DNA from: Porphyra umbilicalis
Taxonomy: Eukaryota; Rhodophyta; Bangiophyceae; Bangiales; Bangiaceae
Direction of reading: 5' to 3'
Assembly: GCA_002049455.2 (NCBI GenBank)
Contig: KV918775.1
Span: forward strand, 248,001-312,000
Length of the DNA stretch: 64,000 nt
The translations under genes and the position numbers were made by a program. Positions 9,115-21,078 of the stretch are shown piece by piece. Every line of letters starts with the position of its first letter. Within the stretch, counting starts at the first letter, position 1. The notes beneath the pieces were generated by a model. That model worked only from the letters and a program-made list of their open reading frames with translations, had not been told where the DNA came from and made no database searches.

Positions 9115-11149
9115 CGGCCTTGTCGCCCTTGCCGCCCTTGCTCATAGCCGCCGGGCGCGCAGCCCGCAGCACCAACCGCGCCGCCGACGCCGCCGCATGG
9201 CACGCCGCTCCCCCTGGCCACCCCGCCCACAACCACCGAGTCCCCGCCCAACATTGCGGTTGCCCGCCTCACGGTAGTGCGCCCCAGTTGAAGCAATGCC
9301 GTTAGGACTCAACCTGTGCGCGAGCACGATGACACGAAGAAGCCCCGTGCCGACAATCCGCCCGCCCGCGCAAGGCACGGTGTGAACCGGCCGCAGGGTA
9401 TGCACCCCCTCGGCACCACGGACCCGCGTCACGGCTTTCGCTTCGCGCCGGGGTAGCAAAACCCCGACGAAGCTGGCGCCACACGGGACCTACGACGGTA
9501 ACGCCAGCACGTGCTGCTCGACGCGCCGCCGCGATCACGGGTCTTAACCCCGGCCCCCGCACCCCAACGTACACACACGCGTGGAACCGGCTGCGCGGGC
9601 ATGCCTACGTGAAGGCGTCGATCTGACCCGCAGCGCAAGCTGCCCGCCACGCACGCACGCGCGAGCGTGGTGGGACGGTCGCGGCCGACGCCGGCGAACG
9701 GCCACCTCCCCCCGATCGGGACGAATCGGCGCCCCTCCATGACTCCCGCCGCCGGGGCAGTTACGCCCGCGCGGGCCCGTAAGATTCCGCGATCGCTGAA
9801 TCGGGTGTCACCATCCTCGAATCTCACCGGGACGGTTCGAACCTCGCGTTGGAGGCATGTAGCATATCTTCGCCCGCAATTGGCAAATTGCCACCGGTAG
9901 CCCCCTTGACTGGCCAAAGCCCACGTACTGTGCGAATTGGCCTGTGGCATGCCCTTTGGGGGGTTACTTCCGCATTGTTCATTTTTTATTGTTTGTCTGC
10001 TTGGCTGTCTTATCTGTCTGCCTGCACTCATTATGATCGCTTGTGATTGAACGATCGATCGACAAGTGCCCTCGTTTGTACTAAATCACCATGGGTCCGG
10101 GATCGCCGTCGTGGGCATCACCCGGCTCCCCATCGGATGCCCTCCAACAGAAGGTCTTCTTCCTCGCCGCGACAGCGATAGAACTCGCTTTATTGCTTGG
10201 CTACGGTCGGTCTCAATACACAGGTATTTGATCCCACGTTATTAATACGACAGAGCTCGTTGCAGGTCTAGGTGCTAGTGTGTGTTTGTGGGTGATACGT
10301 TTGTTAGTGATATGTGGACGTCGCTCGAACTACCACTCCATGTGATGCTGTCCGTGTGTAGCGCGTTTGACACGAGCATCTGCCTCCTCTGCGAGTCGTT
10401 CCCTTCACTTTTGCTTCATTGTGCATGATGTGTTGTTGGCATGCGCATTGGTCCTTGTTGCTTGTTTTCTTTCTCAGATCTATGCGAGGCGGCTGGGTGC
10501 ATGCACCTTCACTCTTCCCGCACGGCTGCGTGTTGCGTATGTGGCGGTCTTTTTCCTGTGCGGGCGTGTGAGGTGTGGTTGCCTGACTTGTGTGCAGTGT
10601 GGATGTACGACAAAGGAGCGGTGTGGTTACACGTCGGCGACGGGGCCGGTGTGAGAGACAAAGACACAAGTCGTCGGATCTGGTCGTACACGAGTCATCA
10701 ATTTGGGACTCGTCACGCACTTAACGCCAAAGAATACGGAAAATTCGGGTCACGTGACCGCACCTGTTCCTTATTTAAAGAACAACCAGGTTAACCTTTA
10801 TTGAGCATCCGAAACTGGTTTGCGAGCGATGTCCGATTTTTACCCAATGTCAACCAGTGTTGACCATTTAAGCCAAAGCATTTGGGCAACCCCACGTGCT
10901 GCAGCTGTGCGGTCCATACGGGAAACCGGCTGACGCTCCGTCCGGCCCGCCCACCCCACTCGCGACCGACCGTGCAATGGCGCTGCCCCTGCCGATGTTG
11001 CTTGCGTCTAGGCAACGCGCGTGCGCTGTGCAGCTCGTCTACGAGAGCCGCCAGCCGCGCCGTCGCCGCCGCTATCGTACGTGTCGTCATTGACGTCTCC
11101 GTCTGCCGTATTCGCGCCGGCGCTTGGCATCTTCCCGTCGAGCGCGGCG
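9115..11149. other. Long intergenic stretch, no gene recognised
   Basis: Short overlapping frames only. A 200-codon minus-strand frame (9429-10031) has no recognisable domain and unbiased codon use. 10080-10800 is less GC-rich with many TGTG tracts. No RNA gene was found. Confidence 0.45.
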
Positions 11150-12620
11150 GTGGCCTACAAAAAGCTCTCCCAAAGGTCCGCCCCCGTCTGGACGTCCATC
11201 GACAATATGGCGCGGACACGCGCAAACACTTGCTCCATCGCGTCGACGCTCCAGTCCGTCGACTGCTCCTGCAGCGTATTCATCCGTGCGCCTACAGCCG
11301 CCTGGTCGACTGGCAGGCGCACACCTTGCCTGCGCTTCACGGCAAACTTGTCGAGGCACGCCTTGACGATATGAGACCAGTAGTCGGTGCGTCGGGCATC
11401 CGAGGCGCATTGACAGAAAAGGTGCAGGGGAAACTGGCCAGCAACGCAGGACGGACGCGCCGATCCGTTGTGGCCAGACCAGCAGCGACGTGCCGACGGG
11501 TACGTCCCGGAGCGCGGCCTCAAAGAAGCGTAGGTCCGTTGAGTCCTCCTCTGACGGGTCGCCCACCCACAAGTCCGCGTGTGGGATGAAGAGCACGGCC
11601 GGGGTGGCGCGCGTGGTGGCGGAAATCTTCTCTGCAACTGGCTGCTGGGGGGTGCGCGCGCCGGCCCCACGTGTCAGCGACACGTAGCCTGCGTCATGGA
11701 TCGGCATGGGTGTCAGCGCATGCAGAACCGCAGCTGCGCCGGTGCCCTGCCGCATCCCCTCGTCCCCGTCAATGAGCAGTCGCAGGGGCAAAATGGGGAG
11801 GCGCGCGGCCATGCCTCTGAACCCAGTGTCCACACCGCACCCAACCGCCTCTGCGGCGCAGCTCCCAGCCATCGACCGGAGCCGCTGGACGGGAAAGTGG
11901 TGAGTGAGAAACCGCCGCACGTCGGCCAGCGTCGTTGCCAGCAGCGGCGCCACGCGTTGGGGCAGCGGCCGCCGCAGGAATGGCGGCGTCTCGAGTCGTG
12001 TGAATTGTTGGCGCTTGTAGAGGGTTTTCTTCCAGCTGACACGCACGTCGACATCGTTGTCGACAGCCTCCTCAAACGAGTCGGGCCATTCCGGAAACCG
12101 CTTCGCGTGGACGGTCGTGGCGGCGACGTCACAGAGGCCCGCGAGCCCGGCCCCCGGTCAGTCGTCGGTGTGATTGGCTATTCAGGCTGCGTCCGAGGCG
12201 CCCATAGCCACTCCCTCGGCGGAGGCCGACACGCGAACAATGGCCGTGCGGCCGGCCGCGTCCGGGAGCTCAAAGCGCAGCTCCGTACCAAACAGGCCGG
12301 GCCGGCGAAATACAGGGTCGATCAGGTCGACATGGTTCGTCGACGCCACAACCAACACCCAGTCTAGCCGCACCAACCCGTCCAGGAGAGCCAGCAGCGT
12401 GGCGATCAAGGGGATTGACGCTAGTCGCCCGTCGGTGCGCGCGGCCGCGATGGCCTCAAACTCGTCAAAAAAATTATGGCCGTCCAGCCTGCACAAACGG
12501 ACGGACCACTCCGAGCTGTACGAGGCTTTGTGCCGCCGGCAGGCCGCGACCACGGCAGCTGCTGGAGAAGAAACGGCCCCCATACCATGCAAGCACCTCG
12601 TTTCGGCTTTTGATCGCGGG
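11150..12620 (-). pseudogene. ATAD2/Yta7/Abo1-like AAA+ ATPase, decayed copy
   Basis: Minus strand. At 12182-12592 the frame contains a Walker B-like NFFDEFEAIAAAR, then IATLLALLDGL, ASTNHVDLIDP and FRRPGLFG. This is the order of the first AAA domain of ATAD2/Yta7, chromatin-associated AAA proteins of the nucleus. The Walker A site is lost: where GPPGTGKT is expected it reads HGMGAVSSPAAAVVAA. From 12180 to about 11490 it continues with GAGLAGLCDVAA, the LPQRVAPLL inter-domain segment, and the degenerate second AAA domain (LPLRLLIDGDEGMRQGTGAA, AVLFIPHADLW). The reading frame shifts near 11480 (LATTDRR then SFPCTFSVNAP) and again near 11405 (SDARRTDYWSHIV). Two in-frame TGA codons lie between 12145 and 12180 unless an unrecognised intron removes them. 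No bromodomain was found downstream. I read it as a pseudogene fragment. Confidence 0.75.
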
Positions 12621-13716
12621 AGAAAATGAGGGAGGGGGCTATCTTTTTATCCGGCCAAATAATCTAACAGATGAAATAGGTCCTCTCAGTACCTCCCAGG
12701 GGAAGTATGAATACCGTGGACATGTTCTTCGCGTCCACGTCCAGGATGACGCCATAATCGCCTGGACGCGTCGACGCGGACGACCAGGCCGCCACGTCAG
12801 TCACCAGCTGCTCCCCCCCCCCCACGACTGCGGACTCGGGGGCGGGCGACGGCGGCGACGCCGCCCAGGCCAGCGGCACGCCCGCAGACGAGGCTGGGGC
12901 GAGGTCACTGGCACTGGTAAGGCAACGACTGATCGGCTCGGCACCGCCCAGGCGGTTCCTCTCAGACAGTCAGGGCCCTCGATCACAAAATGGATATTTG
13001 AAGTGCGAACTACATCGTGTGGCCCCGCTATGACTTAACGTTGTCTACCGTGATACAGTCTTGTTTCTTACGAAGGATTGTGAACTCAGCCGACTCCGAA
13101 CAGAGCCGCTCCCCAGACAAACGCGGACCGGCAACTCAACATGGGCCTGAATGGGAAGACTATACATTCCAGTGAGCGAGTACATTGAGTGTATTTGTGT
13201 GCTCTGGCCGGGTGGTAGATTCCGGAGGTGGAATGGTGACCAGAGTACACATAAAAAAAAGAGAACAAACAGTGAGCTTTTCGTTCCTGGATGGCGATCA
13301 AAGAGCAACGCGGAGGTCCTCGCAGCCTTTCAGATGTGCAGAACACGAAAGCTCTGCGAGTCACGGACACGAATCACATGGAATGAGTGCTGGGTGTCCA
13401 AGTAGCTGCGAAACGATCAAGAGATTATGCTTTTTGTCGACGGTCTCAAATGGCTAGTAAGATGGCTTGAGAATGGATGAGTTCTGTAAGACTTTATGCT
13501 CGGTCCAAACCGGATGATCGAAAGGCTGAGAGCGGTCTCGCGTGCCATGACTTGACGAAAAATAGGCTGTCGTCGTCCGAGGAGCAACTCGGCGGTCGAT
13601 GACAGCCTATCGTTAGTGGAAGTCTCGTGCACTGTATGACCAACGATTGGACAGGCATTCTTTGCTGTTTCTGAATCGAGGTGCGTGCATGGTTCAGTCA
13701 TTATTCAGTTATATCC
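12621..13716. other. Possible upstream remnants of the AAA gene, otherwise nothing recognised
   Basis: A minus-strand frame at 12664-12879 (ILDVDAKNMSTVFILPLG) might be an eroded upstream exon of the AAA pseudogene, but I cannot align it to the family. 13000-13700 is AT-richer with no convincing gene. Confidence 0.35.
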
Positions 13717-13753
13717 GTCCCGGTTATATCCACAGTGGATATATAACCGGGAC
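13717..13753. repeat. Near-perfect palindrome (hairpin)
   Basis: GTCCCGGTTATAT then CCAC is followed after one base by GTGGATATATAACCGGGAC. The arms are about 17-19 nt with a 2-nt bulge, a strong cruciform or hairpin candidate. No protein or RNA gene explains it; it may be a terminus of an unrecognised element. Confidence 0.7.
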
Positions 13754-14013
13754 CGCGGGGGCACCACAGAGCCCGAGGAATGTGAAATCACAACGCACTT
13801 GCCACCCGGTTTTTTTACTTGAGTTAACGCAAAACGATGTACTTGAACTTCACGGATCAGTATATAACCCCTGCCGTTTGCGATCGGAGCTCCGCTGAAG
13901 GCCAAGCCGATCCAGCTGACTTCGGCGTGATTCGTCCGCACCGATTCCACCTATGCTCCTCTCTCTACCCACCGTACCGCACCACTCGTACCCACGGCGA
14001 TCCTCATACCACC

Positions 14014-14555
14014 ATGACACTCTCCAATGCTATTGGTGCCGCCGCTGCCGTGGATGCGGCGGTCTTGGCGGACCATAGCCAGGCATTGACTGCGGAGCAC
14101 GCCGAGAGCGTAAGGGCGGCCGCGCGGGCCGCGGCCGTGACGGCCTATGCTATCTTGGCATCCCCGTCTGCGGCGCGCGCGCCGGACCGGCGCATCGGAG
14201 GCGCTCGCCGGCGCCGCACGCCGATGACGTTGGACATGAAACTGCGTGTTATTGGCGGGCATGCGGCGGGCCGGACCATCGACTACATCAGACGGCATCT
14301 GGATAACCAGTACGACCGCAGCGGGCTCTACAAGATCAGTAAGCAAAAAGACAGCCTCCTTTCTCGAGCGTCGGAGGGCGCGGATGGCGACCGAGCGTCG
14401 TCGCGAGCGGGGCAGTATCCTCAGGTTGACAAGGCCCTCTTGGAGTGGTTTCTGGCTGTGCTTGCGAGGGGCCGCAAGCGTGTGCCTTTGTCTCTTACCA
14501 TTCTTCGGCAGAAGGCTTTGCAGGTTGCGGACCCCGCGATTGCGGACAAGAAGGC
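14014..14555 (+). pseudogene. CENP-B/Tigger-like (pogo) transposase, N-terminal fragment
   Basis: From the ATG at 14014 the frame runs through an alanine-rich leader, then a Psq-type helix-turn-helix (about residues 70-110: RRRTPMTLDMKLRVIGGHAAG, YKISKQKDSLL). A CENP-B-type second HTH follows (VDKALLEWFLAVLARGRKRV, LTILRQKALQVA). This pair is the DNA-binding half of pogo/Tigger (Tc5-like) transposases. The DDE catalytic half is missing: at about 14540-14560 the sequence changes to the antisense of the Plavaka-like gene, so the element was cut by a rearrangement or insertion. No TIR was recognised. The HTH assignment is from pattern, not alignment. Confidence 0.65.
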
Positions 14556-16665
14556 CGCGATGCTATGCTTAGCCTCCAGCGCCAGGCGGCGCGCGCCGTG
14601 CCGCCCGTGCCGGCGGTGGCCCGACGCCTCGACCTGGTCACGCAACGTCCGCAGAACGCAGCGATTTTCCGCTGTGAGCGCTTTGGATGTGCCGCAAGCT
14701 TTCATTTCAACGTTGCAATGGGAGCACGGATGTCCGCACATGCCCTTCTTGAAAGCCAACACCGCCCTCTCCTCCGGCTGGTCGAAAATGTTCAGCAGCA
14801 AGCGAGGGTAGGCGGTAAGAGACGTTCCGTCTTTGGTAGAGATGGTCACACATGAGTGGCTGGCATTAATGACGGAGCGAAGGGCCATATAGAGGACTCG
14901 CTGCAGCACGGCGCTGCGACGCAGCTTTGCTCGCTCGTTAGCCGCCGTCTCGATCAGCTTCTTCACGATGGGCACGTAGGCGATTGTCACCCACTGCGGC
15001 GCGTTGGTGACCAGGTTGACGACCCGGATGCGCACAGGGTAGAGCTTGTGCGCTGCGTGATGGAAAGACGAGGATGCCAAGGCCGACCAAGCAATCGAAA
15101 ACATACAAGCATGCATGAAAACCGAAGCGTGTCAGGCTCAGGTACGGCCAAGTCACTCCCTCCTCTTCATAGAGTCGCAGCATGCACGCGCTTCTCTCGA
15201 CCGTGTGTCCGCCCGCGCGCCCTCAAAAGAACGAAGGGACAACCACCACTTACTCCCAGACTCGGACAGCACGTGGCTGTCGCTGTACACATGGAAGCCG
15301 AGGACGAAGTTATCCTCCCGCTTGGAGCACACGTGCTTCTCAAACAGCCGGAAGACGACTCCATCCATGGCTGTCTCCCGCCTGTCCGTCAGCTCGCCGG
15401 GCCCATTGGTGCCGCTCCAATACTTGACGTCATCGGCTCTCGCCACCATCTGCATCATCACGTCCAAGAAGGGAAAAAAGTAGGCCTCGTACTGGACGCC
15501 GCCCTCCACAAACGCGGTCTGCAACCACCCCGCGTCCTCCATCGCCTTGTCCAGGTCGGAGTTAACCGCTGTCTTCAGAGCGTTGCAGGACTCGAATTAC
15601 TCGTCGTTTCGCTTGCGGCGGTGTTTGCCCTTCTTGGGCGCCTTTTCGCACCGTTGCATAAATTTGAAGAAGTTTTCCATCCCCTTCTCCGACATTCCCG
15701 GGCCGTTGGCCGACACCAGGTACTTCTCCAGCGCTCGGAGCCGGGGGGTGTTGAATTGCCCGCTTTTGTCTCGCTTGCTGCGCTTGCATTTATACGGCCT
15801 CTGCATCGTGGAGGCGCGCTGGAAGTCCTGCAGCTGCTCGTAGTGAGCGCAGATGGCGGTGTTGAAGGACAGGTACGAGTACTGCTGCTCCTCGTCCAGG
15901 TGGCGGGGCTCCTCGTGGTGGGCACGCAACCGCTGGGCCGGGCGGCGGGCCGGGCTCCGCGAGTACTCCAACAGCGCGCGGCGGTCGGCCTCGAGCCGGT
16001 CGTTGTAGCCGGCGGCAGGCGTGGCGGATCCGTTCCCGGCCGTCACGGGAGACCCTGAAGCACGCCTTACAGCTCCATCCGCGTCATCAGACGCGACAGG
16101 CTGGCCCATTGCGCCGCCAGGTTGGTCTCCGCAAACCCGACCAGGCGCGTCGCCCCCCCCCGTCCACTACACGTACACCCCCTCCAGCCGATTCACCCCC
16201 CTCGCACGGGTTCGAGTCGTTCGATGGTGCCCGCTGCCGCCGCTCGTGGGTTCTCCTCAGCCGCGCGATCGAGCGCTCGTACGCCGCAGCCTGCTTGACG
16301 GCGTGGCAGCGGTCGCTCTGATGGCTACGCATCACGTGCCACTTCAGGCCGCCGATCGTTTCCGTCTGGAACTGGCAAAGGCCGCACTGCAACAGCGAGT
16401 GTTGGGGTGGTGACCGGGGCTGGTGTGATAGCCAAGGTGGATATGATGCAGGTAGTGGTTGAGGGGGGGGAGGGAGGGGGGGGGGTGGTATCCATGGTGG
16501 CCGACGAGTGGGGAACGGACGGGGAGCCGAGTTCGAGTAGTACAACGAGCGCGTGTCAGAAAAAGCATGAAAGCGCACGGGGTGCAGAGCGACCTGCTCC
16601 CCCCCCCACTTCACCGCAATGAGAGCAGAATGTTGCCCTGGGCGCGCCCCATAATTACCGCACAC
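14556..16665 (-). pseudogene. Plavaka-like (EnSpm/CACTA-related) transposase copy A, 3'-truncated
   Basis: Minus-strand pieces in order: a C2H2-type finger (LLQCGLCQFQTETIGGLKWH, in frame 16087-16665); a basic segment ending RDKSGQFNTPRLRALEKYL (15597-16109); a segment with FVLGFHVYSDSHVL (15153-15542); and the core with YPVRIRVVNLVTNAPQWVTI, YPRLLLNIFDQPEERAVLAF and CGHPCSHCNVE (14560-15116). The order of lF.D..., YP-rich strand, FP-PEER/PEQ motif and CxHC closely follows fungal Plavaka transposases. Frames differ between pieces, so either short introns or decay are present; I cannot tell which. The C-terminal half ends at the junction with the Tigger-like fragment. The N-terminal start is not determined; the proline-rich region upstream of the finger is low complexity. 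Copy B is at 40387-46990. Confidence 0.6.
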
Positions 16666-16911
16666 ACACGCCCTCCCAGCTTAAGGACTGACTCACCTCC
16701 GCGCAGTTGACATGGCCACGCCGCTGAATGCAAGAAAAGTGCGAAAGAGCATTGGTAAGACTCCGTTGTGCTCGCACACGCGCTCGACCGTGCATCCTGC
16801 CCGTATAGAACGTATGACATGTTGCCGTAGCGGTGCGTGCAAAAGCCTATCAACGCGCCAAGCGAGCAGCAGCGAAGGAGAAGCGGTCAGGGGCAGCTCG
16901 TCCGCGGCCAC

Positions 16912-17498
16912 TGAAGCACCACCGGGATGGGGGTGGTGCTGGGAACCCCCGGCCGGGGCCGGGCGGGCGTGGCCTGCGCGTGGCAAGCGGCGGGGCGGGC
17001 GTCACGGCCGCCACGCCCCCGCGGGTGGCGTCCCGGCACCACCTGGGCAGCTGTCGGGGGCGCGGGCGCGCGGGCCACGCGCGAACGGCTACCAGGGCGT
17101 CGCTGGGCGGGGCGGTTATGTGGCGCGCGCGCGCCACCGCGTGGCCACGCCTGGGGCCGCCACGTCAGGCAGGGGCGCCCGGTCCCGATTCCCCCTCGTC
17201 TCTACTTACCGCATTGGGGGACTTGTCTTGAATTGTACTTAGTGATATTGGTTGGTCGGCGGCGCGGGCCAATTCCCATTAGGGGGCTTGGGCCCACGCA
17301 ACGGTTTCCGCCCTTTTAGGACAAAGGGCGACGACGGTGGGAGGCACCGTCGTCGCCGGCAAGTAAACCGTGCCTTTTGTCTTGTACCCTTGGCGGCCCC
17401 TCTTCCCGGATCGGGTGATCCTATAGGGGGCACGTTCTAAGGACGGCAGCGGTGGGATACTTCCCTCTTCGGGCCCGTGGCTACGGGGTTGTGCTACA
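16912..17498. mobile_element. Solo LTR, same family as the LTR at 27632-28279
   Basis: A 587-bp LTR begins TGAAGCACCACC and ends GTTGTGCTACA. It is flanked by an identical 5-bp duplication, GCCAC (16907-16911 and 17499-17503). Its 3' half aligns with the 5' LTR at 27632-28279, including TTTCCGCCCTTTTAGGAC, GAAGGGCGACGACGG-type sequence and GGCAAGTAAACCGTG. A solo LTR with an intact target duplication is the product of LTR-LTR recombination. No internal region remains. Confidence 0.87.
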
Positions 17499-17503
17499 GC
17501 CAC

Positions 17504-18616
17504 GGTCCCCTCGCACGAAGCCCCGCAGCCGGCCCTTGCGCTTTCCCAGCTGTAGTTAACAATATCGCCCACAGGCCGCCCTCCACAACGGTCGAAAGGT
17601 GGGCAAAGAGCAGGGATTGGTGGAATCTGAGATTTCGTCAGTACTCCGATATAAGCCATGAAAATACATAATGATTGCATACCGGGCTCATGACAATAGC
17701 GCAAACTCAATTACGGAATAGATGAGAATTCCAGGAGGAGATCTTGAGTTATATCGGATTGAGCATTTGCAACGATCTGGGATAAAATCCGATTGCGACA
17801 TTCGATAAGATCGCAACTCTCCTGGCATCGCGAGCGGGACGGGGAACATAGAAAGATCGGCCGGAGAGGCGACTACCCTGGCTCTGTCGCCATCCGGTGC
17901 CCTCGGCCGGACTGTCAGAAACACCTGTGCTGGAGGCTGGAACCAGTTCTGGCTGGCCCCATTTCAGAGCCTCGCATCAGCAGTCGTAATATGTATTGCA
18001 ATCTTGTCAATTCTGGACCATGGGAGCAAGAGCAACCTGCAGTCCACACAACTGCTGATTTGCCGAGAGCTCGTATCTGGCCCAATGCATGACTGCTGTA
18101 CATCAGTTCAGCACAGTTCTTCTCGTCGGGATCGGCCAAAGTTCGGGAGACTGCACTAACTGTGCCAGCACGAATAGGACAGGTGGCTTGTTTGACGATT
18201 CGATTGCACGCCTGCATCTGAATCTCAAGGCGCCACTGCCGCTATCGCTTTTACAGATATTCTTATCAGATAAAGCGGAGTGTCCCAAGTCCGATCTGAG
18301 TTCTGTCTATTCTGGCACAAGGGCTCCGATAAGGACGGCTCTACTCTTTTCCCTCCGAGTTGAGTACATTACGAGCTTCCAGCCTCAGCCCATATCCCGG
18401 ATGGATACGAGTATCCTGTGCGGATATATCCTCTAAGGATTTATCCTCACCAGCCCCTGGCAAAGAGTAGGTCCGCGCCAAGCGCTCCCGCCAGGACATG
18501 GCCACGCGGCACGCGGACAGCGCAAAACGAGCGACGCCGGCGTCCAGCATCTGCTCTCGCGCACCACGCACACACACTGCACCCCGTCCGAAAAACCATT
18601 CCCTTTGACAGCCTCA
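17504..18616. other. AT-richer intergenic stretch, no gene recognised
   Basis: No domain or RNA gene was seen. The right part has several ATATCC/GGATAT-type motifs (18370-18440) of unknown meaning, similar in flavour to 26880-27085 and 46100-46240. Confidence 0.4.
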
Positions 18617-18872
18617 TTCAAAACGCTCATCAGGTCGCGCGAAAACAGTCCGCACCGTGAGCGCGACGTCGGTAGACCGCATCCAAATGCCATCACAGGA
18701 TGGAAGACACCGTGCAAAGGCCCACAGAGGGTTGGAGCGGTCACAAATGAGGGGTACCGGACAGTTACGCCAAGGTTGGCGCCACCGGGGAGCCGCCAAG
18801 TGCCGCCCAGCAGGCAGTGCGGCGTTGGCGGACGACGTTGCAGAGTGGTCGGGTCGCACAGCGCTGCGAGAG
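18617..18872 (+). repeat. Dispersed repeat R2, copy i
   Basis: Aligns in inverse orientation with 57476-57748, both in DNA and in one open frame: GRPHPNAITGWKTPCKG here and GGPHQDAISRWQPPWKG there, with GGAGCCGCCAAGTGCCG shared downstream. Conservation at protein level hints at a former coding exon. The product is unknown. Confidence 0.6.
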
Positions 18873-19539
18873 AGAGAGGTTGCCTCGGGTTTTGTGGATA
18901 CATTCATCCACGAGGTGTTAACGTGGAAACGAGATTTAGAACGGTCACCAGCTATTGGACGAAGGATGTGCCTGCTGGTGCATGCCAGGATCAGCCACTT
19001 GACGGGTTTGACATGGTATTCGGGTATATATCTGTGCAAATATATGCCTGCAAAAGAGCTTTGGACCGGATTTGGGCTGGATCAATTCTCGCTTGAGAGA
19101 ACAGCTGACAGAATCTTGGATGTGTCAGCCCGGTTGATCCGACACAGTGCCAGGTCGCCCTCATGGACCAGGTGAGAGCACCGGATCGGCTGTGACGTCG
19201 TGGCGAGCAACAAGCGGGCCGCGACCCCCCGTCAATCTCCCAACTCCCACAGCACCGTTGACGGCCGAAGAGGGCCTTTGCGTAGATGTCCAATGACGCA
19301 ACGAGAGGACGCGGCTCTTCCTGATCTTTTGCAAGACTGATATGAGTTGGCCAACTCGCGCGAACTGATGGTGCTGAGCGCCTCCGGTGTGTGCGCGGCT
19401 GTACCCCTTAGACTCGAAGCGAGTCCAGAGGGGGCCGCCGTGTCGGAGCGTGGGGATGACAAAGCCAGTCTGTGGAATACGCGTGGTCACGCGAGCTTGG
19501 GGGTGTTTGGACTCATTGGCGGATGGCTAGGGGGCAAGC
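18873..19539. other. Intergenic, no gene recognised
   Basis: No supported feature was found here; only short overlapping frames. Confidence 0.4.
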
Positions 19540-19969
19540 TTTGTGGGCCGTGTTTTTAACGGACTGCAGGTTCTTCTAGTGGACGATTGTCTTTCGGCGC
19601 CATGGGTGCACAGTTTCTCTCGGCTGACTGCAGGCTCCTCACCGTTTGGGTGCTTGAATGCCCGTCTGCATGCCGGCTTGCTCCGTGTGTGGCGCGTTTT
19701 CTTGTCTGCCTCTTTGGCGCCCTTCTTGTCGCTGCTCTCGAAGCCCTTTCCAGGGCTTGTACACACGCACACCTGGGTGCCGCTGCCTCAAGGCCCCGGC
19801 TCCCGTATAAAGCCGCTCACAAGCGGTCGCAACAGCACTGGCATATTGCCTCAACCCGCTTCTGCCCTCTCGCCGCCTTTCCCCTCTTCATACCATCTAT
19901 ATGTGCGACTCCTCTCCTCTCGCTCCTCGCCCCCCCGTCTTCGGCGGCCCGTCGCGTGCTGCACATTGG
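19540..19969 (+). promoter_or_regulatory. Upstream region shared by the two gene-family copies
   Basis: Sequence upstream of copy 1 matches the reverse complement of about 25995-26340 upstream of copy 2. Shared blocks include GCAGGCTC, TCACCG, TGAATGCCCGT, TTGCTCC and TTGGCGCC. The duplication therefore carried the 5' flank. A TATAAA-like CGTATAAAGCCGC lies at about 19803. Use as a promoter is an inference. Confidence 0.5.
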
Positions 19970-21078
19970 CCGTCAACCACCAGCATACGCACGACCCCGA
20001 GGACAACTTTGTCGGCGGTGGCGGCGATGGTGCCCCGTGGTCGCCGCCACCGCCGCCCACATTTTCAGCCCCGCCGTCAAGCTCTTGCGGTAGCTCTCGC
20101 GAGGGCATGCACGCCCTCGCTGCCGATGCTGCAGTGATGTAGGGCAATGAGCGCGCTTCCCCTGCCGCCGCTCTGTACCTGCTGCACACCCTGTCCTTTT
20201 CCCCAGCGGAAGACCTCTCCGATCTCACCTTGCGCTACGTGGCGGCGGCCGCCGTCGCGTCGTCTGCACCGTAAGATGCTGGTTCCCCGCCCGTGGCTGC
20301 CTATCGCCCGGGTGCGTCTTCTGGCGACGCGCGCACGGGCCGGGGCCTCACGCGCCGTGGTGCCGCGGGGATGCAGCTTACCGCTGGCGGGCATTCGTCG
20401 TTTGGCTCGCGACGCCTGGTGTCGCTAGCTCCGCCGACGTCGCTGGCGCACTGTCAGCGCTCCGCTGGGGGTGCGGGCACACTTCAGGCGCCGCCCTTCC
20501 CGCTTGTGGGGACGTCTGATGGGGCAGCCGGGCAGTGGATGGCCCTTTCAGCTTCGTTGGCCCCGGCGGCTCCGCCCTCGACGCGCACCGGGCCTTTGCG
20601 CTCTGCTGCTTCGGCGGCTTCGAGCCCTCCGCTGCCTGAGTCGCGCTGCCTGGTTTGCGCTGTGCGCCTTGCCTCTCGTCGGTCGTCGGCCAGAGCCGCC
20701 GCGCGCTCGGCCGCGGCGGCCTGTGCGCGCAAGGCCGCGAACAAGCCGGTCAGCCGCAACAAGACCAAGCCGTCGCCTAACAAAGGCAAGGGGCCCGCGC
20801 GCAAGAGCAAACCCTCCAAGAGCCCGCCGTCCAAGACGCCACCGACGGCGCTGCAGCTTGCCGTGATGTAAGCCGTCAGGGCCGGCATCTTCCCGCTCAA
20901 GGAGAACCTGGACCGCATGGACAGGAAGGTCTCTGATCTCAACAACTCGGTCGACGACATGTACAGGGGGGGGACAAAAGTTTACGATCGGATTGGGCGC
21001 TCTGAAACGACACCAAGCCGGGTGATTGAATCCTGATTGAGAAAAGGTGACCTGGAGGCCTCGTTTATTGCGATTCAA

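Noticed and set aside
9429-10031. 200-codon minus-strand frame
   Set aside because: No domain, no composition bias and no splice context to support a gene.
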